Assembly (NCBI GenBank): GCA_030826265.1
Contig: JAPJOH010000001.1
Coordinates: 62,001 to 126,000, forward strand
Direction of reading: 5' to 3'
Length of the DNA: 64,000 bases
Source: Collinsella aerofaciens
Lineage (GTDB): Bacteria; Actinomycetota; Coriobacteriia; Coriobacteriales; Coriobacteriaceae
The position numbers and the translations under genes are program-made. Positions 7,596 through 23,257 of the stretch are shown here, one piece after another. A model generated the notes under the pieces. It worked only from the letters and a program-made list of their open reading frames with translations, made no database searches and had not been told where the DNA came from. Within the stretch, counting starts at the first letter, position 1. The number at the start of each line of letters is the position of its first letter.

Positions 7596-8972
7596 ATGTG
7601 GGCATACGAGACGACGTTCTATCAAATCTATCCGCTGGGCTTTTGTGGAGCTCCGCGCGAAAACGCCGCGCCCGTTGCCGAGGATGAGCTCGCCCAGGCC
7701 GCCGATGCCACAGCTAGCCCCGATGCCCCCATCATGAAGATTGCCCAATGGGCCGACTACCTGCAGGAACTCGGTATTGGCGCTGTGCTCATCAACCCGC
7801 CGCTCGAGTCTGATAGCCATGGCTACGACACGCGCAGCCTGCGCCATATTGATCGCCGCCTGGGTGGGGATGCCGACTTTGCCGCCGTGTGCGACACGCT
7901 GCACGCCCACGGCATCCACGTGGTGCTCGATGCCGTCTTCAACCATGTGGGCCGTGGCTTTTGGGCCTTCCGCGATGTGCAGGAGCGCAAGTGGGATTCG
8001 CCGTACAAGGATTGGTTTCACATCAGCTTTGACGGTGACTCGTGCTACGGCGACGGCTTTTGGTACGAGGGCTGGGAGGGTCATTTTGAGCTTGTGAAGC
8101 TCAACCTGCAAAATCCCGCTGTGGTCGATTACCTGCTCGAGTCTGTGCGCCGTTGGGCCGACGTCTTTGGCGTCGACGGCCTGCGCCTGGACGTCGCCTA
8201 CATGCTCGACCGCGACTTTATGCGCCGCCTACACTCCTTTACCCGTGAGCTCAAGCCCGGCTTTGTGCTCATCGGCGAGACGCTCCACGGCGACTACAAT
8301 CAGATCGTCAACGACGAGATGCTCGACTCGTGCACTAATTACGAGTGCTACAAGGGCCTGTATTCCAGCTTTAACTCGGTCAACATGTTCGAGATCGCCC
8401 ATTCGCTGCACCGTCAGTTTGGCGGCGACCCTTGGTGCATCTACCGCGGCAAACATCTGCTTTCGTTTGTCGACAACCACGATGTGCCGCGCCTGGCAAG
8501 TATCCTCACTGACAAGTCGTGCCTGCGTCCCGCCTATGGCATGCTCTTTGGCATGCCGGGCATCCCGTGCGTCTACTATGGCAGCGAGTGGGGAATTGCT
8601 GGCGAAAAGGGCGGCCCCGATGGCGACTGGGCGCTGCGACCTGCGCTCAATGAGCCTGCGCCCAACGAGCTGACGGCGTTCATCACGCAGCTTGCGCACC
8701 TTCGCTCGGCCGACGACGCGGCTGCCCGTGCTCTCAACTACGGTGCCTATCGCAACGTGGTGATCCAGAACAAGCAGCTGCTGTTCGAGCGCGCCTGCGA
8801 CGACGCGGCGGTGCTCGTGGCGGTGAATGCCGTGGGTGAGCCTTACACCTTTGGCGCCGGCGAACTCAACGGCTCCTTCGTCGACCTGCTTGCCGACGAT
8901 GCGCCCACGGTCGAGCTGACGGGTACCCTTGAGCTTGCACCCTACGAGGTGCGCTATCTGTTGAGAGCCTAG
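7596..8972 (+). CDS. GH13 alpha-amylase family glycosidase
   Basis: Retaining alpha-glucan hydrolase of 458 residues with a TIM-barrel. GH13 regions are visible: region I DAVFNHVGRG, region II GLRLDVAYM with nucleophile Asp199, region III IGETLHGD with acid/base Glu228, and region IV FVDNHDV with Asp296. There is no signal peptide, so it should act in the cytoplasm on imported maltodextrins or similar short glucans. It is shorter than starch-acting secreted amylases and resembles small intracellular maltodextrin or cyclodextrin hydrolases. The ATG at 7596 follows GGGAGG. The next gene starts four bases after its stop, suggesting co-transcription. Confidence 0.9.
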   Translation: MWAYETTFYQIYPLGFCGAPRENAAPVAEDELAQAADATASPDAPIMKIAQWADYLQELGIGAVLINPPLESDSHGYDTRSLRHIDRRLGGDADFAAVCDTLHAHGIHVVLDAVFNHVGRGFWAFRDVQERKWDSPYKDWFHISFDGDSCYGDGFWYEGWEGHFELVKLNLQNPAVVDYLLESVRRWADVFGVDGLRLDVAYMLDRDFMRRLHSFTRELKPGFVLIGETLHGDYNQIVNDEMLDSCTNYECYKGLYSSFNSVNMFEIAHSLHRQFGGDPWCIYRGKHLLSFVDNHDVPRLASILTDKSCLRPAYGMLFGMPGIPCVYYGSEWGIAGEKGGPDGDWALRPALNEPAPNELTAFITQLAHLRSADDAAARALNYGAYRNVVIQNKQLLFERACDDAAVLVAVNAVGEPYTFGAGELNGSFVDLLADDAPTVELTGTLELAPYEVRYLLRA

Positions 8973-8975
8973 CCC

Positions 8976-9539
8976 ATGGCCGTGTCTGACGAGGGCTATC
9001 AACATATTGAGCATGGGTTTGAGCCCGTGTTTGACGAGCACTCGCGCGTTTTGGTGCTCGGGTCGTTTCCCTCGGTGCTTTCGCGCGCCAATGTCTTTTA
9101 TTACGGCAACCCTCAGAATCGCTTTTGGCGTGTGATGGCCACGTGCCTCGGTATGCCTGTGCCGCCCAACGAGGGCGATCCTTTGGCAAGCGGTGAGCCC
9201 GCGACGCTCGATGCCTCCATTGCCGCCAAGCGGGCCATGCTGCTGAACGGCGGCGTGGCCCTGTGGGATGTGGTCGAGAGCTGCGACATTAAGGGCTCGA
9301 GCGACGCGAGCATCCGCAACGTTGTGCCGGCACATATCGAGCGCATTACCGATGCCGCGCCGATTGAGGTCGTTGCCTGTAACGGCGGCACGGCAGGGCG
9401 ACTCTACAAACGCTACTTGCAAGATCGGACGGGGCTGCCTGCCATCGTCCTGCCCTCGACAAGTCCCGCCAATGCCGCCTGGCGCCTGGAGCGTCTTGTC
9501 GAGCGTTGGCACGAAGCCGTTGACTGGGCTGTTATTTAA
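8976..9539 (+). CDS. Family 6 uracil-DNA glycosylase superfamily protein (deoxyinosine glycosylase type)
   Basis: Base-excision repair glycosylase of 187 residues, likely removing hypoxanthine from DNA. The motif GSFPSVLSRANVFYYGNPQN near residue 28, followed by RFW, and the C-terminal LPSTSPANA fit the hypoxanthine-DNA glycosylase branch of the UDG fold (family 6), which uses Asn in GNPQNRFW rather than the usual UDG catalytic residue. It sits four bases after the GH13 gene, an unusual partner. Its stop is one base from the stop of the convergent gene 9541-10203, leaving no room for a terminator between them. Confidence 0.82.
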   Translation: MAVSDEGYQHIEHGFEPVFDEHSRVLVLGSFPSVLSRANVFYYGNPQNRFWRVMATCLGMPVPPNEGDPLASGEPATLDASIAAKRAMLLNGGVALWDVVESCDIKGSSDASIRNVVPAHIERITDAAPIEVVACNGGTAGRLYKRYLQDRTGLPAIVLPSTSPANAAWRLERLVERWHEAVDWAVI

Positions 9540-9540
9540 T

Positions 9541-10203
9541 TTAGATTTTTGTTTGAGCGTGGGCGCCCAGACGTTTCAGAACGCCTCGCCAGATCGGCGC
9601 GGGCACGGCTGGCTCGGCGCAAACCATGCCGTCGGCGTCGACGTTGGCGGCATTGCCGCCGCCAAGTCGCTGTGCATGCTTGACGGAGCAGCCCATGCGC
9701 ACAGCGCCCACGAGCTTGTCCATCGCTTCCGAAAACGGTCGGCGCAAGAGGCCCATGCGCGGGGAGCGACGAAGCGCTGCGATGCCGCTGCCGGCGCAGA
9801 TGGCAACGCCGCCACACCACAATTGGTCATGGCGCTCACATGCCTTGTGCAGGCGAACGGCGGTCCCACGCGCCTGCTCAGTGCTCTCTTGTGCGGCTCG
9901 AATCGCGGCATAGACGCGCGTTCCCGTACCGCCAAAGCGCTCAAGCGCCTGCTCGATGGCTGTCAACGTCTCATCGTCAGCCACATCTTCAATGGCCAGC
10001 ACGATGCCATCGGCAACGCTGCCAGCGTCATTTGCCTTCAAGTCGACCGGGCGGGGGAGTGCGGTGCCGGAAAGCTGTGCATAGGCGGCGATGGCATCCT
10101 GCAGGTCCCAGAGCAAAAACTCAAGATCGGCGCTATTGGGAATGCTGACATACGCAATGGTTTGCAACGTTTTTGGTACATCGCCGCGTGCGGTCGTCTC
10201 CAT
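9541..10203 (-). CDS. Unrecognised protein, possibly flavodoxin-fold
   Basis: Protein of 220 residues, not confidently assigned. Features: an N-terminal YVSIPNSADLEFLLWDLQDA, a central strand GTRVYAAIRAA, the glycine-rich stretch HDQLWCGGVAICAGSGI around residue 130, and RRPFSEAMDKLVGAVRMG afterwards. This last pattern is reminiscent of NAD(P)H-dependent flavodoxin-like oxidoreductases, whose flavin site is followed by such a segment, but the usual N-terminal phosphate-binding loop is not evident. There is no membrane segment or signal peptide. The ATG at 10203 follows GGAGGAGG, an excellent ribosome site. It is divergent from the aminotransferase gene and convergent with the glycosylase gene. 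Confidence 0.6.
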   Translation of the reverse strand: METTARGDVPKTLQTIAYVSIPNSADLEFLLWDLQDAIAAYAQLSGTALPRPVDLKANDAGSVADGIVLAIEDVADDETLTAIEQALERFGGTGTRVYAAIRAAQESTEQARGTAVRLHKACERHDQLWCGGVAICAGSGIAALRRSPRMGLLRRPFSEAMDKLVGAVRMGCSVKHAQRLGGGNAANVDADGMVCAEPAVPAPIWRGVLKRLGAHAQTKI

Positions 10204-10296
10204 GCCTCCTCCTTTCCGGTTGGTTTCCGTTTAGGTTACACCGTCTGGCGGCGCCCCGCCGCGCTATCCTAGTGCAACCCTTACGAAAGGAACGCC

Positions 10297-11433
10297 ATGC
10301 GTCTGTCCATGAACACCTCGCTTGCCACACTCAAGCCTTCCGGTATCCGCCGGATCAACGCACTCGCCGCCCAGCACCCGGGGTGCATCGCGCTCGCGCT
10401 CGGCGAGCCCGATTTTCCCACGCCCGACGTGATTAGCGCCGAGGTGACCGCTTCGTTGGACCGCGGCGACACGCACTATCCGCCCAACAACGGCCGTCCC
10501 GCCCTGCGCGAGGCGCTGTCCAAATATATGGGTGACGCGGGCCTGGCGTTTTCCGCCGATGAGGTCATCCTGACCGACGGCGCGACCGAGGCCCTGTCGG
10601 CAACATCCATGGCTATGCTCAACCCCGGCGACGAGGTCATTATCCCCACGCCGGCCTTTGGCCTGTACGAGAGCATCGTCGTGGCCAACCACGCCAAGGC
10701 GGTCTTTTTGGATACGGAGCCTACGCAATTCCAGATTGACGAGGAAGCGCTTCGCGCCTGTGTGACCCCGGCGACCAAGGCCATCGTTATCTGCTCGCCC
10801 AACAATCCTACGGGCTGCATCCTCGACGCGGCATCGCTCGATGCCGTGGCGCGCGTGGCAGACCAGGCGGGCATCTACGTAATCTGCGACGACGTATACA
10901 ACCGACTCGTCTATGTGGACGGCTACGAGCGCTTCGCTCAGCGACACCCGGAGCTGCGCGAGCAGACGGTCGTCATCGAGAGCTTCTCTAAGCCCTGGGC
11001 CATGACCGGCTGGCGCTTGGGTTGGCTCGCAGCGGCAACCCCCGTCATCGCCGAGATCGCAAAAGCCCACCAATACTTAGTATCGAGTGCCGTCTCCTTC
11101 GAAATGGACGCCGCAACGCGAGCCCTGACCGTCGACCCCACCCCCATGCTCGAAGTCTACCGAGCCCGCCGCAAACGCGTGCTGACCGCTCTCAACAACA
11201 TGGGCCTCGACGTGGTAGAGCCTGCAGGAGCCTTCTACGCCTTCCCCAGCATCAAACAATACGGCCTAACGAGCGAAGACTTCTGCATCAAAGCCATCAA
11301 AGAGGCAAACGTAGCCCTAGTCCCGGGCGACTGTTTCGGCACCGAAGGCCACGTCCGCTTAAGCTACTGCGTCTCCGACAAAAATCTGGACGAAGGTCTC
11401 CACCGCCTGTCAACCTTCGTTTCAACCTTATAG
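10297..11433 (+). CDS. Class I/II PLP aminotransferase
   Basis: Fold-type I aminotransferase of 378 residues, of the aspartate/aromatic or N-succinyl-DAP type. LALGEPDFPTPDVI near residue 35, ICSPNNPTG in the middle, the PLP Lys232 in SFSKPWAMTGWRLGW and an Arg in the GHVRLSYC segment are all present. The substrate cannot be fixed from the sequence. Codon use changes near 11040: the last 130 codons use GAA and the leucine codons TTA/CTA several times, while the first 250 almost always use GAG and no TTA or CTA was noticed. The protein itself looks intact. The start follows GAAAGGA. A large structured element lies just downstream. Confidence 0.88.
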   Translation: MRLSMNTSLATLKPSGIRRINALAAQHPGCIALALGEPDFPTPDVISAEVTASLDRGDTHYPPNNGRPALREALSKYMGDAGLAFSADEVILTDGATEALSATSMAMLNPGDEVIIPTPAFGLYESIVVANHAKAVFLDTEPTQFQIDEEALRACVTPATKAIVICSPNNPTGCILDAASLDAVARVADQAGIYVICDDVYNRLVYVDGYERFAQRHPELREQTVVIESFSKPWAMTGWRLGWLAAATPVIAEIAKAHQYLVSSAVSFEMDAATRALTVDPTPMLEVYRARRKRVLTALNNMGLDVVEPAGAFYAFPSIKQYGLTSEDFCIKAIKEANVALVPGDCFGTEGHVRLSYCVSDKNLDEGLHRLSTFVSTL

Positions 11434-11471
11434 CCCAACGGGACGCAACACATCAGCCCACCGACCCAAGC

Positions 11472-11722
11472 ATTATGAGTGGGGGCGTCAGCCAACGAAA
11501 ACCCGGGCTGCCCAAAGTCAACGCAGGCACGCGCCGCCGAAGGCCGGGCGCAAGGTTTTCGTAGATTCCGCACGAGCCGGAAAGCACTTAATGTGCTTTC
11601 CGAGCGAGCCCAGGACCTGACCGAGCGAAAACCTCGCGCCCGGCCTTCGGCGGCGCGGCCGGATGGTGGAATTGTGTGCAGCCCGGTTTTCCGTTGACCG
11701 ACGCCGGGGTCCCCGCCATAAT
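11472..11722. repeat. Large structured intergenic element, family 1, copy A
   Basis: A 250-base nested inverted repeat. Outer pairs: ATTATG (11472) with CATAAT (11717) and GGCGTC (11484) with GACGCC (11700). Inner long arm: CGCGCCGCCGAAGGCCGGGCG, allowing one break, with AGGTTTTCG and its complement on the right. The centre holds TTCCGCACGA, then a 9-bp hairpin GGAAAGCAC-TTAAT-GTGCTTTCC, then CAGGAC. The centre is shared with copy B at 41604-41780, while the arms are unrelated. No gene is encoded. Confidence 0.8.
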
Positions 11723-11734
11723 ACTTTCGGTTCA

Positions 11735-11830
11735 CGCACGAATCCGCTGCCAGAGACAGCCGGTGCAAACGGGCATCGCCCGCGAGCTTAATGGGATATC
11801 CCGCCAGCCGAGGTGGTCGAGTAGATATGT
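11735..11830 (+). ncRNA. Ribosomal protein L10 leader
   Basis: The untranslated region before rplJ carries the L10-leader signature: CTGCCAGAGACAGCCGGTG early, the strongly conserved CTTAATGGG, and CCGCCAGCCGAGGT afterwards. In other bacteria L10 (with L12) binds this RNA and represses the rplJL operon. The assignment is by motif recognition, not by model search. Confidence 0.85.
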
Positions 11831-11836
11831 CTTCTC

Positions 11837-11873
11837 GCCCCCGTCGCTCATGCAGCGCGGGGGCTTTCTTTTT
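11837..11873 (+). terminator. Attenuator between L10 leader and rplJ
   Basis: The hairpin GCCCCCG / CGCGGGGGC followed by TTTCTTTTT sits after the L10 leader and 65 bases before rplJ. The position fits a transcription attenuator controlled by the leader. Confidence 0.75.
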
Positions 11874-11938
11874 GGACATGCCCCCGTCACGTCCTTGTGG
11901 CGGACCGTGCCCGGAAAGAAATCGAGGAGGTGTAATTC

Positions 11939-12460
11939 ATGCCCCAGCAGTACAAAATCGACAAGGTTGCAGAGATCGAGTCCCGTATCGCCGAGAACGC
12001 CGGTCTGTTCGTCGTCAACTACAACGGTCTGACGGTTAAGCAGGCTCAGGAGCTGCGTCATCAGCTTCGCGAGTGCGGCGCCGAGATGAAGGTCTACAAG
12101 AACAACCTGGTCAAGATCGCTCTCAAGAACCAGGAGCAGCCCGAGCTCGACGAGATCCTCGCCGGCCCCGTCGCTTATGTGTTCTACGAGACCGAGCCGG
12201 TCGAGGCCGCTAAGACCCTTAAGGACTTCTCCGCTAAGTCCAAGGGCGTCCTTGAGATCAAGGGCGGTATCTCCGACGGCAAGGCCGTTTCCGCTGATGA
12301 TGTTAAGGCTATCGCCGAGCTGCCCACCAAGGACCAGCTTCTCGGCCAGATCGCCGGTCTCATCTCCGGTTTCGCTCGCGACATCGCTGTCTGCGTCAAC
12401 GGCGTTTCCTCTGGTCTCGCTCGTTCGATCCAGCAGGTCTCCGAGCAGAAGGCAGCCTAG
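11939..12460 (+). CDS. rplJ: 50S ribosomal protein L10
   Basis: Stalk-base protein of the large subunit that binds 23S rRNA and carries L7/L12 dimers. The 173-residue chain has the typical N-terminal domain (LFVVNYNGLTVKQAQELR, then LRECGAEMKVYKNNLVKIAL) and a C-terminal helix (IAGLISGFARDIAVCVNGVS) for L12 binding. The ATG at 11939 follows GAGGAGGTG. It is first in the operon with rplL and is likely controlled by the upstream leader and attenuator. Confidence 0.98.
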   Translation: MPQQYKIDKVAEIESRIAENAGLFVVNYNGLTVKQAQELRHQLRECGAEMKVYKNNLVKIALKNQEQPELDEILAGPVAYVFYETEPVEAAKTLKDFSAKSKGVLEIKGGISDGKAVSADDVKAIAELPTKDQLLGQIAGLISGFARDIAVCVNGVSSGLARSIQQVSEQKAA

Positions 12461-12562
12461 TCGCTGTTTTCACCCGCGGCGGCAACGCCGCACCCCTGGC
12501 GCATTCGTGCCGTGTTTTAACTGATCTCCGTGCACAGACACGGAAACCGAAAGGACTTAGAA

Positions 12563-12940
12563 ATGGCTAAGCTTACCACCGATGAGATCATCGATGCTCT
12601 TAAGGAAATGACCCTTCTCGAGGCTTCCGAGCTCGTTAAGGCTATCGAGGACACCTTCGGCGTTTCCGCCGCTGCTCCTGCCGCTGTTGTCGCCGCTCCC
12701 GCTGCTGGCGCTGCTGAGGCCGAGGAGAAGACCGAGTTTGACGTCGTGCTCGAGGGCTTCGGCGACAACAAGATCCAGGTCATCAAGGCCGTCCGTGAGC
12801 TCACCAACCTTGGCCTGAAGGAGGCCAAGGAGGTCGTCGAGGGCGCTCCCAAGGCTGTTCTCGAGGGTGCCAAGAAGGAGGACGCCGAGGCTGCCAAGGA
12901 GAAGCTCGAGGCTGCTGGCGCTGCTGTCACCCTCAAGTAA
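12563..12940 (+). CDS. rplL: 50S ribosomal protein L7/L12
   Basis: Stalk protein that recruits translational GTPases such as EF-G. The 125 residues comprise an N-terminal dimerisation helix (IIDALKEMTLLEASELVKAI), an Ala-rich hinge and the C-terminal domain with FDVVLEGFGDNKIQVIKAVR and LGLKEAKEVVEG. The ATG follows GAAAGGAC. About 100 bases separate it from rplJ, including a small GCGGCG/CGCCGC hairpin. A strong terminator follows. Confidence 0.98.
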   Translation: MAKLTTDEIIDALKEMTLLEASELVKAIEDTFGVSAAAPAAVVAAPAAGAAEAEEKTEFDVVLEGFGDNKIQVIKAVRELTNLGLKEAKEVVEGAPKAVLEGAKKEDAEAAKEKLEAAGAAVTLK

Positions 12941-12967
12941 TCAGGCTTTCTCGCCAGATTTCTTTGC

Positions 12968-12999
12968 AGACGGGGTTCGCATTGCGAACCCCGTCTTTT
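12968..12999 (+). terminator. rplJL operon terminator
   Basis: A 12-13-bp stem GACGGGGTTCGC / GCGAACCCCGTC is followed by TTTTT. The remaining 250 bases before galU hold only candidate regulatory sequence. Confidence 0.92.
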
Positions 13000-13142
13000 T
13001 CGTTTTGATCCCTCTATTTTGTTGGCTCGGCATACAAATTGCTGCCGCTTGCGGTGCTTTGGCGTTGCTACCGTTGGGCGATAAAATTGCACCATTCGAG
13101 CAATAATTTGCGTTGACCTGCTGAAGAATGGCGCTTGCCTAC

Positions 13143-13154
13143 ATTAACGTTAAT
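13143..13154. promoter_or_regulatory. Palindrome ATTAACGTTAAT upstream of galU
   Basis: A perfect 12-bp AT-rich palindrome lies 100 bases before galU, followed by TAAGAT as a possible -10 element. It may be an operator. No regulator is linked to it. Confidence 0.35.
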
Positions 13155-13253
13155 TAACGGCGGTAAGATAAACCGGTATCGCAATTTGGTTTGCGGCCGC
13201 CGTGCCGCACGCACAGGGCGCATCCTGCGCCTGCGAAAGGATCCCTGAATACT

Positions 13254-14162
13254 ATGAGGGCAATCATCCCCGCCGCCGGTCTTGGCACGCGTTTTCTGCC
13301 TGGCACCAAGTGCACGCCTAAAGAGATGCTGCCGGTGCTCGACAAGCCGGTCATCCAGTACGTCGTTGAGGAGGCGCTCGACCCCGAGGAGGTCGACGAC
13401 GCCATTATCGTCACCTCTCCCGGCAAGCCCGAGTTGCTGAGCTACTTCCAGCCCGATCGTTCGCTCGAGAACCTGCTGCGCGAGCGCGGCAAGGATGCTT
13501 ATGCCGACGCCGTCGCCCATGCGGGCGGTATGCCGGTCGACTTCCGCTATCAGTACGAGCCCAAGGGCCTCGGTCACGCCATTCGCTCTGCCGCTGACGC
13601 TGTGGCGGGGGAGAACTTCCTGGTTCTTCTGGGCGACTACGTTGTGCCCAACCGCGACATCTGCGACAAGATGCTTGCCGTCTCCAAGGAGCACGGTGGC
13701 GCTTCTGTTATCGCCGTTGCCGCGTGCGCTCCCGAGGAAGTCAGCCGCTATGGCGTTATCGCCGGCGATCGCGTGGGCGCTCTCGAGGGCTTCGAGAATG
13801 CCGCCGACGACGAGCCCGGTGCCGTTTGGCGCATCGGCGGCCTGGTCGAGAAGCCCGCTCCCGAGGCGGCTCCGTCCAACCTGTACATCGTCGGTCGCTA
13901 CCTGCTGAGCCCGTTGGTCATGGACCTGCTGGCCGATCAGCAGGCCGGTAAGGGCGGCGAGATCCAGCTGACCGACGCCATGGCCCGCTCGCTCGACCGC
14001 GAGGCCATGTACGCCGTCGTCATCGACCCGCTGTCGGGCTACGATACCGGTACCCCGTCTGGCTGGATGGCCACCAACGCCCTCATGGCTGCAAGCGATC
14101 CTCGCTTTGCCGGCGCCTTCTGGGATGCCATCGACGAGCGCGGCGGTTTGATGCGTAAGTAA
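13254..14162 (+). CDS. galU: UTP-glucose-1-phosphate uridylyltransferase
   Basis: Makes UDP-glucose from UTP and glucose-1-phosphate for cell-envelope polysaccharides and galactose metabolism. The 302-residue chain has the nucleotidyltransferase signature AAGLGTRFLPGTKCTPKEML, followed by VIQYVVEEAL, FRYQYEPKGLGHAI, the product-binding EKPAPEAAPSNLYIVGRY and DTGTPSGWMATN. The ATG at 13254 matches the family N-terminus (MRAIIPAAG) and follows GAAAGGATCC. The frame open back to 13191 is not family-like. It is a single gene with its own terminator. Confidence 0.95.
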   Translation: MRAIIPAAGLGTRFLPGTKCTPKEMLPVLDKPVIQYVVEEALDPEEVDDAIIVTSPGKPELLSYFQPDRSLENLLRERGKDAYADAVAHAGGMPVDFRYQYEPKGLGHAIRSAADAVAGENFLVLLGDYVVPNRDICDKMLAVSKEHGGASVIAVAACAPEEVSRYGVIAGDRVGALEGFENAADDEPGAVWRIGGLVEKPAPEAAPSNLYIVGRYLLSPLVMDLLADQQAGKGGEIQLTDAMARSLDREAMYAVVIDPLSGYDTGTPSGWMATNALMAASDPRFAGAFWDAIDERGGLMRK

Positions 14163-14181
14163 GCCTTCGGGCATCGACATT

Positions 14182-14217
14182 TACGGGTGCGGACTTCGGT
14201 TCGCGCCCGTTTTTTTT
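14182..14217 (+). terminator. galU terminator
   Basis: The stem ACGGGTGCG / CGCGCCCGT (G-T pairs allowed) is followed by eight T residues. Confidence 0.9.
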
Positions 14218-14259
14218 ATAAGAGCTGCGATTGCTAACCCTCTGTTCACAGAAAATATA

Positions 14260-14273
14260 TGAACAGGTGTTCG
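14260..14273. promoter_or_regulatory. LexA-like box between galU and rpoB
   Basis: TGAACAGGTGTTCG matches the Gram-positive SOS box CGAAC-N4-GTTCG except for the first base. A further TGTTCA half-site lies 20 bases upstream. It is 180 bases before rpoB, an odd place for an SOS site, so chance is possible. Confidence 0.3.
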
Positions 14274-14350
14274 ATGCACATCCATCTACCTGCATGTTTT
14301 CTGTCGAAAAACTTTGCTACTCCAAAAACTCAATCACGTCAAGGCTTTTC

Positions 14351-14378
14351 TTGCTCAACGGTCGGTACCTGATAAACT
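14351..14378 (+). promoter_or_regulatory. Predicted rpoBC promoter
   Basis: TTGCTC and TAAACT are separated by 16 bases, about 75 bases before rpoB. Confidence 0.4.
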
Positions 14379-14451
14379 ATTAGGTTGCGATAACTGGCGA
14401 AGCTATGCCTCGCCAATCCACCGAGCATTTCCGTGAAGGAGGAAAAACCTG

Positions 14452-17943
<3,492 letters not shown>

Positions 17944-17949
17944 TTGACT

Positions 17950-22428
<4,479 letters not shown>

Positions 22429-22434
22429 TTAGTT

Positions 22435-22572
22435 CCGCCGTTCTAACGAACGGCGGCGACCTCCGTCGCTGCGCGGCCCCCAGAGCTACAATCTGTCATT
22501 CAAAAGGCAGGGCATGACCAAAAGGTCAATGCCCTGCCTTTTTCATGCCACCTTGTACGCTCTGGGGGCCGC
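22435..22572. repeat. Structured intergenic element, family 2, copy b
   Basis: It has the same layout as 3277-3418: a hairpin CCGCCGTTC-TAAC-GAACGGCGG (22435-22456), then a 14-bp outer stem (22473-22486 with 22559-22572, ending in CCAGAGC/GCTCTGG). This encloses CAATCTG, an inner hairpin (22502-22542) with apex CATGACCAAAAGGTCAATG followed by TTTTT, and CACCTTG. Stem bases differ from copy a but pairing is kept. It probably ends rpoBC transcription. The remaining 150 bases before the sigma gene show no gene. Confidence 0.78.
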
Positions 22573-22738
22573 TCGCTTGCGTATGCTCAACCTGTTGCGT
22601 TCCGTTGATCCCTTGCCAATAAGGGACAGAGTCATTTTGATAGGTTATTCCTGCTTGAATTTGAAACATTCCGTTCGGTCAAAGCGTATCTATGGTGAGG
22701 GCCTCATCGAGAACCATTAACGTCACCGGGAGGTGATT

Positions 22739-23257
22739 ATGGAAGAACAAGCATTTAGACAGGCGGTCGAGGATCACCGTGATGTCGTGTTTCGAATCGC
22801 ATTGACGTACCTGCGCGATCGTGCCGACGCCGACGATGTTGCCCAGGATGTCTTTCTTAAGCTGCTTAAAAGCGATGGACATTTTGAAAGTTGGGAACAT
22901 CTTCGTCGATGGCTTATCCGGGTCACGATCAATGAATGCAAATCGCTCTTTCGAAAGCCATGGAGGCGTGTGGAGGATATTGAGAACCTGGCCGATTCGC
23001 TTTCGGCGGCGCAGGATGAGACCAAGGCGGTCCTGTCAGACGTTATGCGACTTCCGGAGCGATTCCGCGTTCCCATCGTGCTCTATTACTATCTGGGCTT
23101 TTCGACCTCAGAGATTGCCGAGTTGTTGCATGTACCAGCCGCGACCGTTCGAACGCGTTTGGCTCGCGGCAGGTCGAAGCTCAAGTTCATCCTAGAGGAG
23201 GGAGACCGTGAAATCCAATCAAATCAAGCAGGCCTTCGAGTCCATCCAAGCCGATAG
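22739..23257 (+). CDS. ECF-type RNA polymerase sigma factor
   Basis: Alternative sigma factor of 172 residues. Region 2 is recognisable (FRIALTYLRDRADADDVAQD, then VFLKLLKSDGHFESWEHLRR and WLIRVTINECKSLFRK), as is region 4 with its HTH (LPERFRVPIVLYYYLGFSTS, then EIAELLHVPAATVRTRLARG and RSKLK). There is no sigma-1.1 or region 3, as in ECF factors. The ATG at 22739 follows GGGAGG; a GTG at 22733 would overlap the ribosome site. Its 3' end overlaps the next gene by 50 bases in another frame, which suggests tight translational coupling with an anti-sigma partner. Confidence 0.9.
   Translation: MEEQAFRQAVEDHRDVVFRIALTYLRDRADADDVAQDVFLKLLKSDGHFESWEHLRRWLIRVTINECKSLFRKPWRRVEDIENLADSLSAAQDETKAVLSDVMRLPERFRVPIVLYYYLGFSTSEIAELLHVPAATVRTRLARGRSKLKFILEEGDREIQSNQAGLRVHPSR

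Noticed and set aside
11472..11722. Integron attC site
   Set aside because: attC sites keep conserved ends with a variable middle. Here the middle is conserved and the ends vary, and no integrase is present.
17944..17946. TTG as the rpoC start
   Set aside because: It is only three bases from the GGAG; the GTG at 17950 has a better spacing of nine.
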